DNA of 21,876 bases, from positions 1 through 21,876 of the IMG/VR virus record IMGVR_UViG_3300037070_000273; one strand, given 5' to 3'. The position numbers and the translations under genes are program-made. Of this stretch, positions 8,032 through 15,618 are shown in pieces; position 1 is the stretch's first letter; every line of letters begins with the position of its first letter. A model generated the notes under the pieces. It saw nothing but the letters and a program-made list of their open reading frames with translations. It was not told where the DNA came from and searched no databases. The DNA comes from a virus.

Positions 8032-8038
8032 CTTAATC
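8026..8038. repeat. 13-bp palindrome copy 6 (supplies stop codon)
   Basis: GATTAACTTAATC, whose GAT TAA are the last codon and stop of the 52-residue protein. It is followed by a small GC hairpin (GTGCG-GAG-CGCAC, 8039-8051). Confidence 0.97.
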
Positions 8039-8051
8039 GTGCGGAGCGCAC
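8039..8051 (+). promoter_or_regulatory. small hairpin presenting the tailspike ribosome site
   Basis: GTGCG and CGCAC form a five-pair stem with loop GAG. The Shine-Dalgarno GGAG (8043-8046) lies across the stem top and loop, nine bases before the ATG at 8056, so folding could limit tailspike translation. The pairing is seen; the regulation is inferred. Confidence 0.4.
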
Positions 8052-8055
8052 TATC

Positions 8056-10488
8056 ATGCCTGATCCAACACCAAATCTCGGTCTAGCCCGACCTAACTTC
8101 AATGTCGTCACTTGGCACGACGAGGTTAATGGTAACTTCACGATCCTCGACGCCGCGGTCGCAGGGTTGGTGAACATCTCTGGCGTATGGGACAACAATC
8201 TCAGTTACATAGTCGGAGACTTCGTTGTTGATGCAACGGACTCCTCGATTTGGGAGTGCCTCGTCAGTCACACAAGTGCCGCTATTGGCATTATGGCGGC
8301 AGATAGAGCCGCAAATCCTACTTACTGGCAACTGTCTTCTGACATTGCGACACTTGTAGGAGACGCAGCGGACTCTGCCGAGGAAGCTGCCAATAGTGCT
8401 GCTGCTGCTGCTGCGTCTGCTGCTGCTGCCGCCGCTAGTGCCGGGACAGGACAAGGACGCTATATTGACATTCGTAGCTTTGGTGATGTAGAGCCAGATG
8501 GGGACATTACCGCACCATTGCAGGCAGCTATTGACTATGTGGCGAGCATCACCGATGGCGGCGCTCCGTCTATCCTGATCCCAAACACTCTCCCGACTAC
8601 CGATGGAGCAAATGGTTCATATACTTTGGGCAACATTGTTTTTCCAGAGGCAAACATTGACATTTTGATTGCAATGGGTGGGTTCGCCATCTTCCTCGAT
8701 GATGGTGTTAGCTTAGAGCTGAATCATGGAAACTCAATTCGTGGGGTAGCTTGGCATAGAACATCACCACAAGGACCAGTTCCGTATGCTGCAATTATTG
8801 GTTCCGCCACATCAAACCCGGTTATCAGGCTTAACAACGGCACCAATGTCCTAGAAAACCTTAAGATAGTGCCCGATGTGGGTTGTATCGGGATTCATCT
8901 CGATGGCACTACTGTTCCTACTGCTCTTATCCACATTAAGCATTGTAGTAGTTTTGGCGCTACTGGCGATCCAACCTCCATACCGTTCGTGGCCGAGAAT
9001 GTGTTTTGGGTCTGGATGGACGATTGTGTCTTTGGCTCCAACGCCACCTACCCTGTTCAGTTCAGGACCACCATAGACGTTTTCCAAACGATGGGCCTTG
9101 TCCAGTGCCGCAACTTGCACCTTGAGAACAACGGGGTTCTTATCAAGTCGCAGTATTCTGACTGTGACAATATGCAGTTCTACGACACACAGTCGGAGAA
9201 CTTCACTGGTGGAGCGATGTTCAACTTCGATACCAGTGCTGGAGACGCCGAAGGTAACGGCATCAGCAACATTGACATTATCAGGCCACAGATTTTCGAC
9301 AGTGGCGATCCGGTCATTAAAGCCATTGGGCTTGGTGTAAGCGGCATAACGGTTAGGGAAACAGCCGCGGACCACGATGTTATGGATGAGACTTCTGACC
9401 GAATTAACGGTCTGTCGGTTCACTACAATTCTGTTGGGGGTGAGTTTGGGCGCCCCCCCGCAGTCCCGAGCTACATACCAGCGATCAAGACAGAGTTCTT
9501 TAACGCTCTAGACACCCAACTTATCTCTGCACCTAGAGCGCCGCAATGGGTCCCGTTCACACCGCTGCCGATTGAACAAGACCCGACTCTTTGGGACGAC
9601 GATGTGGATGCGGTTGTCACCGGGGGTGTTCAAGCGCCCGATGGTTCACTGATGGCAGGGGCCGTTACCGGGATAGATGGCGATGTTTACTTGTATAACG
9701 AGGAACACACTGTCAATGTAGGCGATTGGGTTGTTGTCGGCATCTGGATGCAGGGGACTACTGACGACCCACCAACACCCACGATCTTAACTTTGCGCGA
9801 TTGGACTATTGATGATGCTGGAGCAGAGATTAACGGTATTCCCATCGATGATGAAACATTCAACTCCGGGTTCATTCCTGTTACGGACGGCAGCCATGAC
9901 CGCATAACCGATGGTGGCTGGAAGTGGACTTGGGCAGCTCGCAAGCTCACGGCTATTGGCACTGGAGACTTGAACATAATTTGGCGTATCTCACCCGCAG
10001 GAGACTTTGCTAATCCAAGTAACTATTTCAACCCGTGCGCGTTCTTAATCCCCGCTAGTGCAGGATGGTCAGACGGCGACATTCTTGCTACACTCAGGTC
10101 GTTCAAAGGTGGCTGGCCCAATACTGTGGTCCCAGGTGAGGTAGCTCTACTCGATCACCAATCACTAAAGGTTGGAGGGGTTAGGTATCCACCTAACGAG
10201 CGTAATGTGACTGCGGCAGGTGCCGTAACGGTAGATGCTGTTTCTGACGATACCATCTTTATCAACAAGACCGTGGGTGCTGCAACCACGGTTAATCTCC
10301 CTGCTGCCGCGACAAGAAGTGGAGCTATTAAGATCGTGGACGGCAAACTTGATGCCGCGACTAACAATATAACAATCACACCTAACGGTGCTGAGACAAT
10401 CATGGGCTTATCGACCTACGTTATTCGGTTCAACGGTGGCTCAGTGTCCTTATCCCCGAGGCCCGACGGAGCAGGGTGGTACGTTTAA
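8056..10488 (+). CDS. tailspike / receptor-binding protein
   Basis: 810 residues. Residues 6-38 (NLGLARPNFNV, then WHDEVNGNF) form a virion-anchoring domain that also begins the fibre at 15619. Residues 41-95 are the shared Trp/His-Thr-Ser/Trp module, likely a small sugar-binding fold. An alanine-rich linker (about 113-131) precedes YIDIRSFGDVEPDGDITAPL at 136, the usual opening of a right-handed parallel beta-helix as in pectate-lyase-like tailspikes; repeating strands with Asn/Asp ladders continue to about 450. A beta-rich middle follows, then a C-terminal domain (about 716-810) of a type common at phage fibre ends. Polysaccharide-cleaving activity is possible, but I cannot assign catalytic residues. 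GGAG lies nine bases upstream. The TAA overlaps the next ATG by one base. A seven-C run is present at 9453-9459. Confidence 0.8.
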   Translation: MPDPTPNLGLARPNFNVVTWHDEVNGNFTILDAAVAGLVNISGVWDNNLSYIVGDFVVDATDSSIWECLVSHTSAAIGIMAADRAANPTYWQLSSDIATLVGDAADSAEEAANSAAAAAASAAAAAASAGTGQGRYIDIRSFGDVEPDGDITAPLQAAIDYVASITDGGAPSILIPNTLPTTDGANGSYTLGNIVFPEANIDILIAMGGFAIFLDDGVSLELNHGNSIRGVAWHRTSPQGPVPYAAIIGSATSNPVIRLNNGTNVLENLKIVPDVGCIGIHLDGTTVPTALIHIKHCSSFGATGDPTSIPFVAENVFWVWMDDCVFGSNATYPVQFRTTIDVFQTMGLVQCRNLHLENNGVLIKSQYSDCDNMQFYDTQSENFTGGAMFNFDTSAGDAEGNGISNIDIIRPQIFDSGDPVIKAIGLGVSGITVRETAADHDVMDETSDRINGLSVHYNSVGGEFGRPPAVPSYIPAIKTEFFNALDTQLISAPRAPQWVPFTPLPIEQDPTLWDDDVDAVVTGGVQAPDGSLMAGAVTGIDGDVYLYNEEHTVNVGDWVVVGIWMQGTTDDPPTPTILTLRDWTIDDAGAEINGIPIDDETFNSGFIPVTDGSHDRITDGGWKWTWAARKLTAIGTGDLNIIWRISPAGDFANPSNYFNPCAFLIPASAGWSDGDILATLRSFKGGWPNTVVPGEVALLDHQSLKVGGVRYPPNERNVTAAGAVTVDAVSDDTIFINKTVGAATTVNLPAAATRSGAIKIVDGKLDAATNNITITPNGAETIMGLSTYVIRFNGGSVSLSPRPDGAGWYV
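8398..8436 (+). repeat. GCT-type alanine codon repeat in tailspike linker
   Basis: Five GCT, then GCG TCT, three GCT, two GCC and a GCT encode an Ala-rich flexible or helical linker between the N-terminal modules and the beta-helix. Copy-number slippage would change linker length in frame. Confidence 0.85.
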
Positions 10489-13400
10489 TGAACAAGATTA
10501 AGTTAATCATAGCTCTTGCTCTTGCGCTTCTTATTGCTCCTGCCTACGCGCAGCAAAATATTGGGCTTATCCCAACTGATAGTTTGCTTGGGCGTGACTC
10601 TCCTGGCACTGGACAGATCGAAGTCATCACACTTGGGGCGAATTTATCCCTCAACGGTTCTGGCGTCTTATCAGCCACGGGTGGTGGTGGAGGTATTACT
10701 TCCTCTGGTACTCCGGTTGACAACCAGATAGCTATTTGGACAAGCGCCACCAACCTCGAAGGTGATACTGGTTTTACGTTTAACACGACTAACGATGACT
10801 TGATTATCGCAGCTTCTGGCAACTTGCTCTTCGGAGCGGTGACGATATTAGACGATAATGCTGGCACTATGACGCTCGATAACATCGACACTCTTGGCGC
10901 CACGACTGAGACTACTGTAGAAGCTGCGATTGATACGCTCGCCAATTTGACGAGCATACAAGCTCGCACCGTCACGCTCGCAGATGCGGGCGCAAATGCC
11001 ATCTTCGGTTGGGACGATGGTGCGAGCGCCTATGAAAACCTGACCAAGGCTGAAGCCCAAACGATCCTGGGCCTACAAACTTCCACTACTGACAACCAGA
11101 TTGTGCGCTATGACAGCACGGCTGGAAATCAGCAAGGCTCCGCGCTCGTCATTGCCGACACTACTGGCTCAATCTCTGGTGCTACCTCAGGTTTCTCGAT
11201 TGAGTTCTTCGGGGCGACGGGAACCGACACGACCCTTACTTCTCCATCAGCCGGGAACTTAAACATTGAAGGTAATGCTATCTGGCGCACAGGTGGTTCC
11301 GCCTTGGCGTCGATGGCTAATCTTGGCACGTTGCTTAGTGATGAAGCCGCTGGTTGGATAACATTCGGCACTACGCCAAGCATGGCGAACCTCGGCACGT
11401 TACTCACGGACGATGCCTCTGGCTGGATCACGTTTGGAACGACCCCTACAAGTGCAAACCTGAGAAGTTTACTCACGGACGAAATAGGAACAGGCGTGCT
11501 TGTGTTTCTCGGTACACCTGCCGATGACCAAGTGTCTGTTGGCGATAGTGCTTCTGCTGTAACATGGAGGACCATCCCTGACTCCGATGCCGCCACACAA
11601 AAACTCCAATACGACCAAGCAACAAACACGTTCTCGGCTGGCACGGACGACGACGTGCCTGATTCGGGTGATTATACTAATCTTACTGGCGGTACTGGTA
11701 TCACTAACACCGCTGGTACTCTCTCTGTTGATGGGACGGAACTAGCCACAGTTACATGGGGCGCTGGCGCGACACTTACTTGGACATTCGACGCTGGCAC
11801 TAACGATACTGTGCTTACGGTCGCTTCTAGCTCGATCACTTGGGCAGTAACGGCAGCGACGTTTAACTTAGACGACGAGATGGAGCTTCGCTTCTTTGAG
11901 GAAGATGCTGGAGGCGCCAATTATATTGGATTCAAAGCTCCTGCTGCTGTCACAGCTAACGTCACTTGTACGTTTGAAAACGACTCAAATCCAATACCTG
12001 ACTCGTGCGTTGGAAATGGTGTAGATGATGGTGGCGCTGGCTCCGTTTCTATATCAGGCACTCCGGCTGATAATCAGGTTGCTGTATGGACAAGCACAAC
12101 TGCAATCGAGGGTGACACTGCTTTCACGTTCGACACAACTACAGATGCGCTAAGTATTGGGACAAGTGGCGTCTTCACTGCCGGAACGATTGAACTAGGC
12201 GCGGCGACAGATACAACCATTGCGCGCTCTGGTGCTGGCACTCTTACCGTAGAGAGTGTGGGTATTGTACGTGGCGCGACTGGTGGCACCGACAACTCAA
12301 TCCTGCGTGCTGATGGTACAGGTGGAACGCTGTTGCAGAATAGCGTGCTTGTCATAGCCGATACCACTGGTTCAATCTCGGGTGCAGCTTCGGGATTCAG
12401 CATTGAATTCTTTGGTGCAAGTGGCACGGATACTACACTAACCTCGCCATCCGCAGGTAATTTGAACATTGAAGGAAATGCCATCTATCGCGCTGGCGGT
12501 ACTGACGTTGCTGTGGCTGATGGTGGTACAGGTGCGAGTACGCTGACTGACTTAATCACACTAACTACCATGACCTCGGGCGTTTATGTGGCGCAAGTGG
12601 CTGATGGTACAGGTATTGACGGTACGGCTAACGCAGAAGGTGCGACATACACTCCAACACTAGATTTGACTGAGATAAGCACTGCCACGTTCGGTGCAGG
12701 AGCGTTTACCACACTTATCTTTGATGCCGGTGCAACTGATCCCACGTTTACCTTCGCATCTAACTCCACAACTGTGAGCAATAGTGCTACGTTTAGTCTC
12801 GGTACGAGCGCCGCATTTACCACAGGCACGATTGAGTTAGGCGCAGCTACGGACACGACCATTGCTAGAACAGGCGCAGGAGCAATAAGCGTTGAAGGTA
12901 GTGCGGTACAACTAGCATCCACGGTCGATGTTGTGCAGGTTGCTGACGGAACCGGCATAGACGGAACTTGTAGCACGGCTTCTTGCACATACACTCCTAC
13001 ACTTGATCTAACAGAACAGAACACTCAGACGTTTGGCTCGGGCACTTTCACCACTGCCACGTTTGACGCTGGCGCTGTTGATCCAGTGTTGACGTTTGGC
13101 TCAGGCACGTTGTTAATTGAGGCAGTTGTGAGCTTCCGCCAAGCTGATGCGGCTAACGCTGGAGGTTCGATTAAGTTACTCGAAGATCCAGGGACAGGAT
13201 CGAATTTCATCGCGTTCCTCGCTCCTGCGAGCATCACTTCTGATGTTACTTGTACGTTAGAGAACGACTCTAATCCTATCCCTGATAGTTGTGTTGGCGA
13301 TGGTACAGACGGTGGAGGCGCTGGCTCACAAACGCCTTGGACGAGCAACATTGACGCCGATGGGTTTAATTTGCTCTTTGATGACGCCACTGGAATCAAA

Positions 13401-14507
13401 TCGGCCGAGGCCGGCAATCCGTCGCTGTTGCTGTTCACAAGCGCAGCGAGTGCGGTTAATTATTTCACCATTCAGAACTCTGCAACCGGCGTTGACCTTG
13501 GCTTCCTCGCGACAGGTAGCGATACCGACATTGACATTGACATAACCCCGAAAGGTGCGGGGGTTGTTCAGGTAACGGGGACGAACAAGCTAATAACCAC
13601 CATCAACACAAATGACGAGGCTTTTGCTGAATCTATTACGATGCTTGCTCCTAACCTAACGGCGAGTAACCGCATTTGTAACATCCTTGGACGTAATAGT
13701 GCATCGGGGAACTGGAACAATCTTTGCTTCCTATACAATGGAAATGACGACAACACGAACGCCTTCGACATTGCTTTTAACTCTAAGCCATCAAGGTTTA
13801 GGGTGTTTAATGGTGGTGGTATTGCCATTGGAGAACTCACCTCTCCTGGAGATGGCAATATCGCCCTCGGGTCCACTGGTACTATTGAGTTTGACAATAG
13901 TACGGCAACTTCTCTTACTGATGCCGGGGCGGGAGAACTCACCATTGAAGGCAAGAGGATAAAACACGCTGGACGGCAAACCGTCTCACTACTTGCGGCT
14001 TCTGGTATATCGAGTGGCACGGCAACGCCTACTGGTTGCACGCCAGTAGGTAATGTTGATAGTGGCTCGAATGACATTATCACAAGGCAATGTCAGTTCT
14101 CTGCTGGCACTGATAACTCGATGTATTGGACGATCGTTCCGCCAAAGGGCACTGATGAAAGTGTTGATCTTGCTGCCCGTGTTGACTGGACAAGCACCAC
14201 AGGTACAGATGCGACCGATAATGTGATCTGGACTATGGCATGTGTGGCGTTCAGCAATGATGACTCAATGAACGGCAACGCCTTTCCTTCTCCTGATACT
14301 GTCACTGACACACAAACTGCTGCTGGCGACTTCCTATCAAGTGGAGAAATCACTGGCATCACACCCGCTGGTACATGGACTGAGGGCGATGCGTTAGTAT
14401 GTCGTGTCACGAGAGACGCTGATGCTGCTGGTGACAACTTCAACGGCACGGCGGATTTGATAAATGTGCAACTTTACTTTACCGACAGTGGTAGCACTGA
14501 TGATTAA
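10488..14507 (+). CDS. giant repeat-rich fibre-like protein with Sec signal peptide
   Basis: 1339 residues. The ATG at 10488 overlaps the tailspike stop (TAATG); an in-frame GTG at 10476 is possible, but the later start yields a classic signal peptide: MNKIK, hydrophobic LIIALALALLIAP, cleavage AYA|QQ after residue 21. The body is rich in Thr, Gly, Ala and Asp and built from interspersed beta repeats. Pairs include GTP-x-DNQ-x-A-x-WTS (from 74 and 524), ADTTGSISGA (222-270 and 623-671), ENDSNPIPDSCVG (from about 470 and 897) and QVADGTGIDGT (from 701 and 815). Such ladders suggest an elongated trimeric fibre or adhesin. No endosialidase-type autochaperone end is evident. Palindrome copy 7 lies within codons 3-7 and encodes part of the signal peptide. 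An exported phage fibre is unusual: it may be displayed on the infected cell, or the leader may serve another role. Confidence 0.8.
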   Translation: MNKIKLIIALALALLIAPAYAQQNIGLIPTDSLLGRDSPGTGQIEVITLGANLSLNGSGVLSATGGGGGITSSGTPVDNQIAIWTSATNLEGDTGFTFNTTNDDLIIAASGNLLFGAVTILDDNAGTMTLDNIDTLGATTETTVEAAIDTLANLTSIQARTVTLADAGANAIFGWDDGASAYENLTKAEAQTILGLQTSTTDNQIVRYDSTAGNQQGSALVIADTTGSISGATSGFSIEFFGATGTDTTLTSPSAGNLNIEGNAIWRTGGSALASMANLGTLLSDEAAGWITFGTTPSMANLGTLLTDDASGWITFGTTPTSANLRSLLTDEIGTGVLVFLGTPADDQVSVGDSASAVTWRTIPDSDAATQKLQYDQATNTFSAGTDDDVPDSGDYTNLTGGTGITNTAGTLSVDGTELATVTWGAGATLTWTFDAGTNDTVLTVASSSITWAVTAATFNLDDEMELRFFEEDAGGANYIGFKAPAAVTANVTCTFENDSNPIPDSCVGNGVDDGGAGSVSISGTPADNQVAVWTSTTAIEGDTAFTFDTTTDALSIGTSGVFTAGTIELGAATDTTIARSGAGTLTVESVGIVRGATGGTDNSILRADGTGGTLLQNSVLVIADTTGSISGAASGFSIEFFGASGTDTTLTSPSAGNLNIEGNAIYRAGGTDVAVADGGTGASTLTDLITLTTMTSGVYVAQVADGTGIDGTANAEGATYTPTLDLTEISTATFGAGAFTTLIFDAGATDPTFTFASNSTTVSNSATFSLGTSAAFTTGTIELGAATDTTIARTGAGAISVEGSAVQLASTVDVVQVADGTGIDGTCSTASCTYTPTLDLTEQNTQTFGSGTFTTATFDAGAVDPVLTFGSGTLLIEAVVSFRQADAANAGGSIKLLEDPGTGSNFIAFLAPASITSDVTCTLENDSNPIPDSCVGDGTDGGGAGSQTPWTSNIDADGFNLLFDDATGIKSAEAGNPSLLLFTSAASAVNYFTIQNSATGVDLGFLATGSDTDIDIDITPKGAGVVQVTGTNKLITTINTNDEAFAESITMLAPNLTASNRICNILGRNSASGNWNNLCFLYNGNDDNTNAFDIAFNSKPSRFRVFNGGGIAIGELTSPGDGNIALGSTGTIEFDNSTATSLTDAGAGELTIEGKRIKHAGRQTVSLLAASGISSGTATPTGCTPVGNVDSGSNDIITRQCQFSAGTDNSMYWTIVPPKGTDESVDLAARVDWTSTTGTDATDNVIWTMACVAFSNDDSMNGNAFPSPDTVTDTQTAAGDFLSSGEITGITPAGTWTEGDALVCRVTRDADAAGDNFNGTADLINVQLYFTDSGSTDD
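10496..10508. repeat. 13-bp palindrome copy 7 (in signal-peptide codons)
   Basis: GATTAAGTTAATC overlaps codons 3-7 of the 1339-residue gene, read as Ile-Lys-Leu-Ile inside the signal peptide. It starts eight bases after the tailspike stop. Confidence 0.95.
11151..11297 (+). repeat. fibre repeat A, copy 1 (49 codons)
   Basis: Encodes residues 222-270, paired with 12354-12500. Comparing the two by eye, 45 of 49 residues are identical, while 29 codons differ synonymously and only 4 change the residue. Confidence 0.9.
11895..12044 (+). repeat. fibre repeat B, copy 1
   Basis: Encodes the module ending in ENDSNPIPDSCVG and a Gly-rich stretch. Its partner is at about 13176-13328. Each copy holds two cysteines (TCT-x-END and DSCVG) at matching positions. 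Confidence 0.8.
12354..12500 (+). repeat. fibre repeat A, copy 2 (49 codons)
   Basis: Encodes residues 623-671. It is protein-level near-identical to 11151-11297 but heavily diverged at third codon positions. Confidence 0.9.
12588..12756 (+). repeat. fibre repeat C, copy 1
   Basis: Encodes a QVADGTGIDGT ... YTPTLDLTE ... FDAG module (from residue 701). Its partner begins at 12930. Confidence 0.8.
12930..13100 (+). repeat. fibre repeat C, copy 2
   Basis: Second QVADGTGIDGT ... YTPTLDLTE ... FDAG module (from residue 815), following closely on the first and carrying an inserted cysteine pair (TCSTASC). Confidence 0.8.
13169..13181. repeat. degenerate palindrome, one mismatch (fibre gene)
   Basis: GATTAAGTTACTC, one change at position 11, within codons for Ile-Lys-Leu-Leu. 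Confidence 0.35.
13176..13328 (+). repeat. fibre repeat B, copy 2
   Basis: Second copy of the ENDSNPIPDSCVG module, with conserved cysteines and a following GGGAGS-like linker. Confidence 0.8.
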
Positions 14508-15282
14508 GTTAATCCTAGCTATCTTCTTCTCCCTAACCTTAAGCATCTCATCGTGCTTGGCTGGGTATCTTGGTGGAATGTCAGCTGGATGGAACACGGC
14601 ACGTGGCCAAACTGTGATATGGCGCGCTACATGTGCTTCTGACATTAGCAATCTAACTACCTACACCTTTAGCGTCTCGCCCACTGGCTTGTCAGATGAC
14701 CAAGAGGTTTTGGTTGCAGTCGTTTTTCTTGGTGAAGATTCCGCAACCGATTTTGGTGTCAACTCTGCCACCATTGATGGGGTCGCTGCTCTTGAGGCAG
14801 CCGATGAGAATGGCTCAGGTATGCTTGTTAGTTCCTCTGTGTATTTCTTAAATGCATCACCCCGGAGCGGTATGGCAACTTTTGATATTACCGCAACTTG
14901 GTCAGAACCAATCACAGGAGCCGTGGCTTGTGCATGGGCTTACTACCCAATGCAAACCGATCACGGAGGGGAGACGTGGGCCGCTTCAATATCGGACAAT
15001 GATACCGCATCTGCTGCTTTAACTTTGACCTTAAGTCCCAATGTAAACTCCGTAACACCTGGTGCGTACATGGTAGCTGCTTGTGCTACCACTGGTATTG
15101 TTGACTCAACGACTTGGGCAGTTGCTACTGAGCGGGAAGATACACAAAACGCAGAATTTGATTACTCTAGTGCTGATGCAGCCATGACGACAAGTCCAGC
15201 GAATATTACTTGTGACTGGACCGGGACTCAAGATGCCGCTGGATCAGCAATAGCACTCAATCCAAACTGGTGGCAGGACTAA
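14500..15282 (+). CDS. candidate exported lipoprotein, beta-sandwich-like
   Basis: 260 residues from the ATG at 14500, which overlaps the previous gene by eight bases; an earlier ATG at 14464 would add 12 residues. The N-terminus MIKLILAIFFSLTLSISSC is a signal sequence ending in Ile-Ser-Ser-Cys, a match to the lipobox, so lipidation at Cys19 is likely; a plain cleavage after Leu-Ala just beyond is the alternative. Leu after the Cys would favour outer-membrane sorting in a Gram-negative host. The mature part is Thr/Ala/Ser-rich with alternating strands (ATIDGVAALEAADENGSG; TPGAYMVAACATTG), as in small beta-sandwich modules associated with phage fibres. Candidate roles are surface display, masking of receptors or superinfection exclusion, by analogy with the lipoprotein Llp of phage T5, although no homology is claimed. 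Codons 2-5 are encoded by palindrome copy 8. No clear Shine-Dalgarno sequence; coupling to the upstream stop is likely. Confidence 0.7.
   Translation: MIKLILAIFFSLTLSISSCLAGYLGGMSAGWNTARGQTVIWRATCASDISNLTTYTFSVSPTGLSDDQEVLVAVVFLGEDSATDFGVNSATIDGVAALEAADENGSGMLVSSSVYFLNASPRSGMATFDITATWSEPITGAVACAWAYYPMQTDHGGETWAASISDNDTASAALTLTLSPNVNSVTPGAYMVAACATTGIVDSTTWAVATEREDTQNAEFDYSSADAAMTTSPANITCDWTGTQDAAGSAIALNPNWWQD
14502..14514. repeat. 13-bp palindrome copy 8 (stop of one gene, start of next)
   Basis: GATTAAGTTAATC supplies the Asp codon and TAA stop (14505-14507) of the 1339-residue gene. In another frame it supplies the last base of the ATG and codons 2-5 (Ile-Lys-Leu-Ile) of the lipoprotein. 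Confidence 0.97.
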
Positions 15283-15293
15283 GGGAGAAAAAG

Positions 15294-15605
15294 ATGGTAG
15301 ATCGCACTAAACAAGATTGGAACGAGGACGAGTTGCTACAGGCAGCGCGTCTCAGTCGTTCAGCTAAAGAAGCCGATAATGCTCTTGCCCTTATCGACGG
15401 GACAGATAATTTAATCGTACAGGTGCGTGAAGGGAGAATCCCAATCACACCTGCTGATCCAGAATGGGTGGATATTGTCACGGCTATCAAGTCCGTGGCC
15501 GCAAGGCGCAAAGCGGAGCTTGACACGAGCTTAGGAAGCCTTGGAGTAACTCTCAAGCTCAATCCTCCTGTTGAGATACCTCCTGGGGACGTAGAGATAG
15601 GTTAG
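15294..15605 (+). CDS. hypothetical 103-aa protein
   Basis: Not recognised. It is a soluble, charged, mostly helical protein: WNEDELLQAARLSRSAKEAD opens it, a short strand region (LIVQVREGRIPITPADPEW) follows, then a helix and a Pro-rich acidic end. There is no signal or membrane segment, so it is likely cytoplasmic or a virion component. GGGAG at 15283-15287, six bases before the ATG, fixes the start; it lies in the 11-base gap after the lipoprotein gene, with no palindrome there. The two genes form one block between palindrome copies 8 and 9. Its TAG stop (15603-15605) abuts copy 9. A chaperone or assembly factor for the neighbouring fibres is conceivable by position only. Confidence 0.75.
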   Translation: MVDRTKQDWNEDELLQAARLSRSAKEADNALALIDGTDNLIVQVREGRIPITPADPEWVDIVTAIKSVAARRKAELDTSLGSLGVTLKLNPPVEIPPGDVEIG

Positions 15606-15618
15606 GATTAAGTTAATC
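15606..15618. repeat. 13-bp palindrome copy 9 (complete stop-to-start spacer)
   Basis: GATTAAGTTAATC is the whole gap between TAG (15603-15605) and ATG (15619), the same layout as copy 5 but with the opposite central base. Confidence 0.97.

Noticed and set aside
8083-9423. Long minus-strand reading frames opposite the tailspike and fibre genes
   Set aside because: They have the composition of shadows of Thr/Ala/Gly-rich genes (Val/Ser/Pro-rich), no ribosome sites, and contradict the uniform + strand layout.
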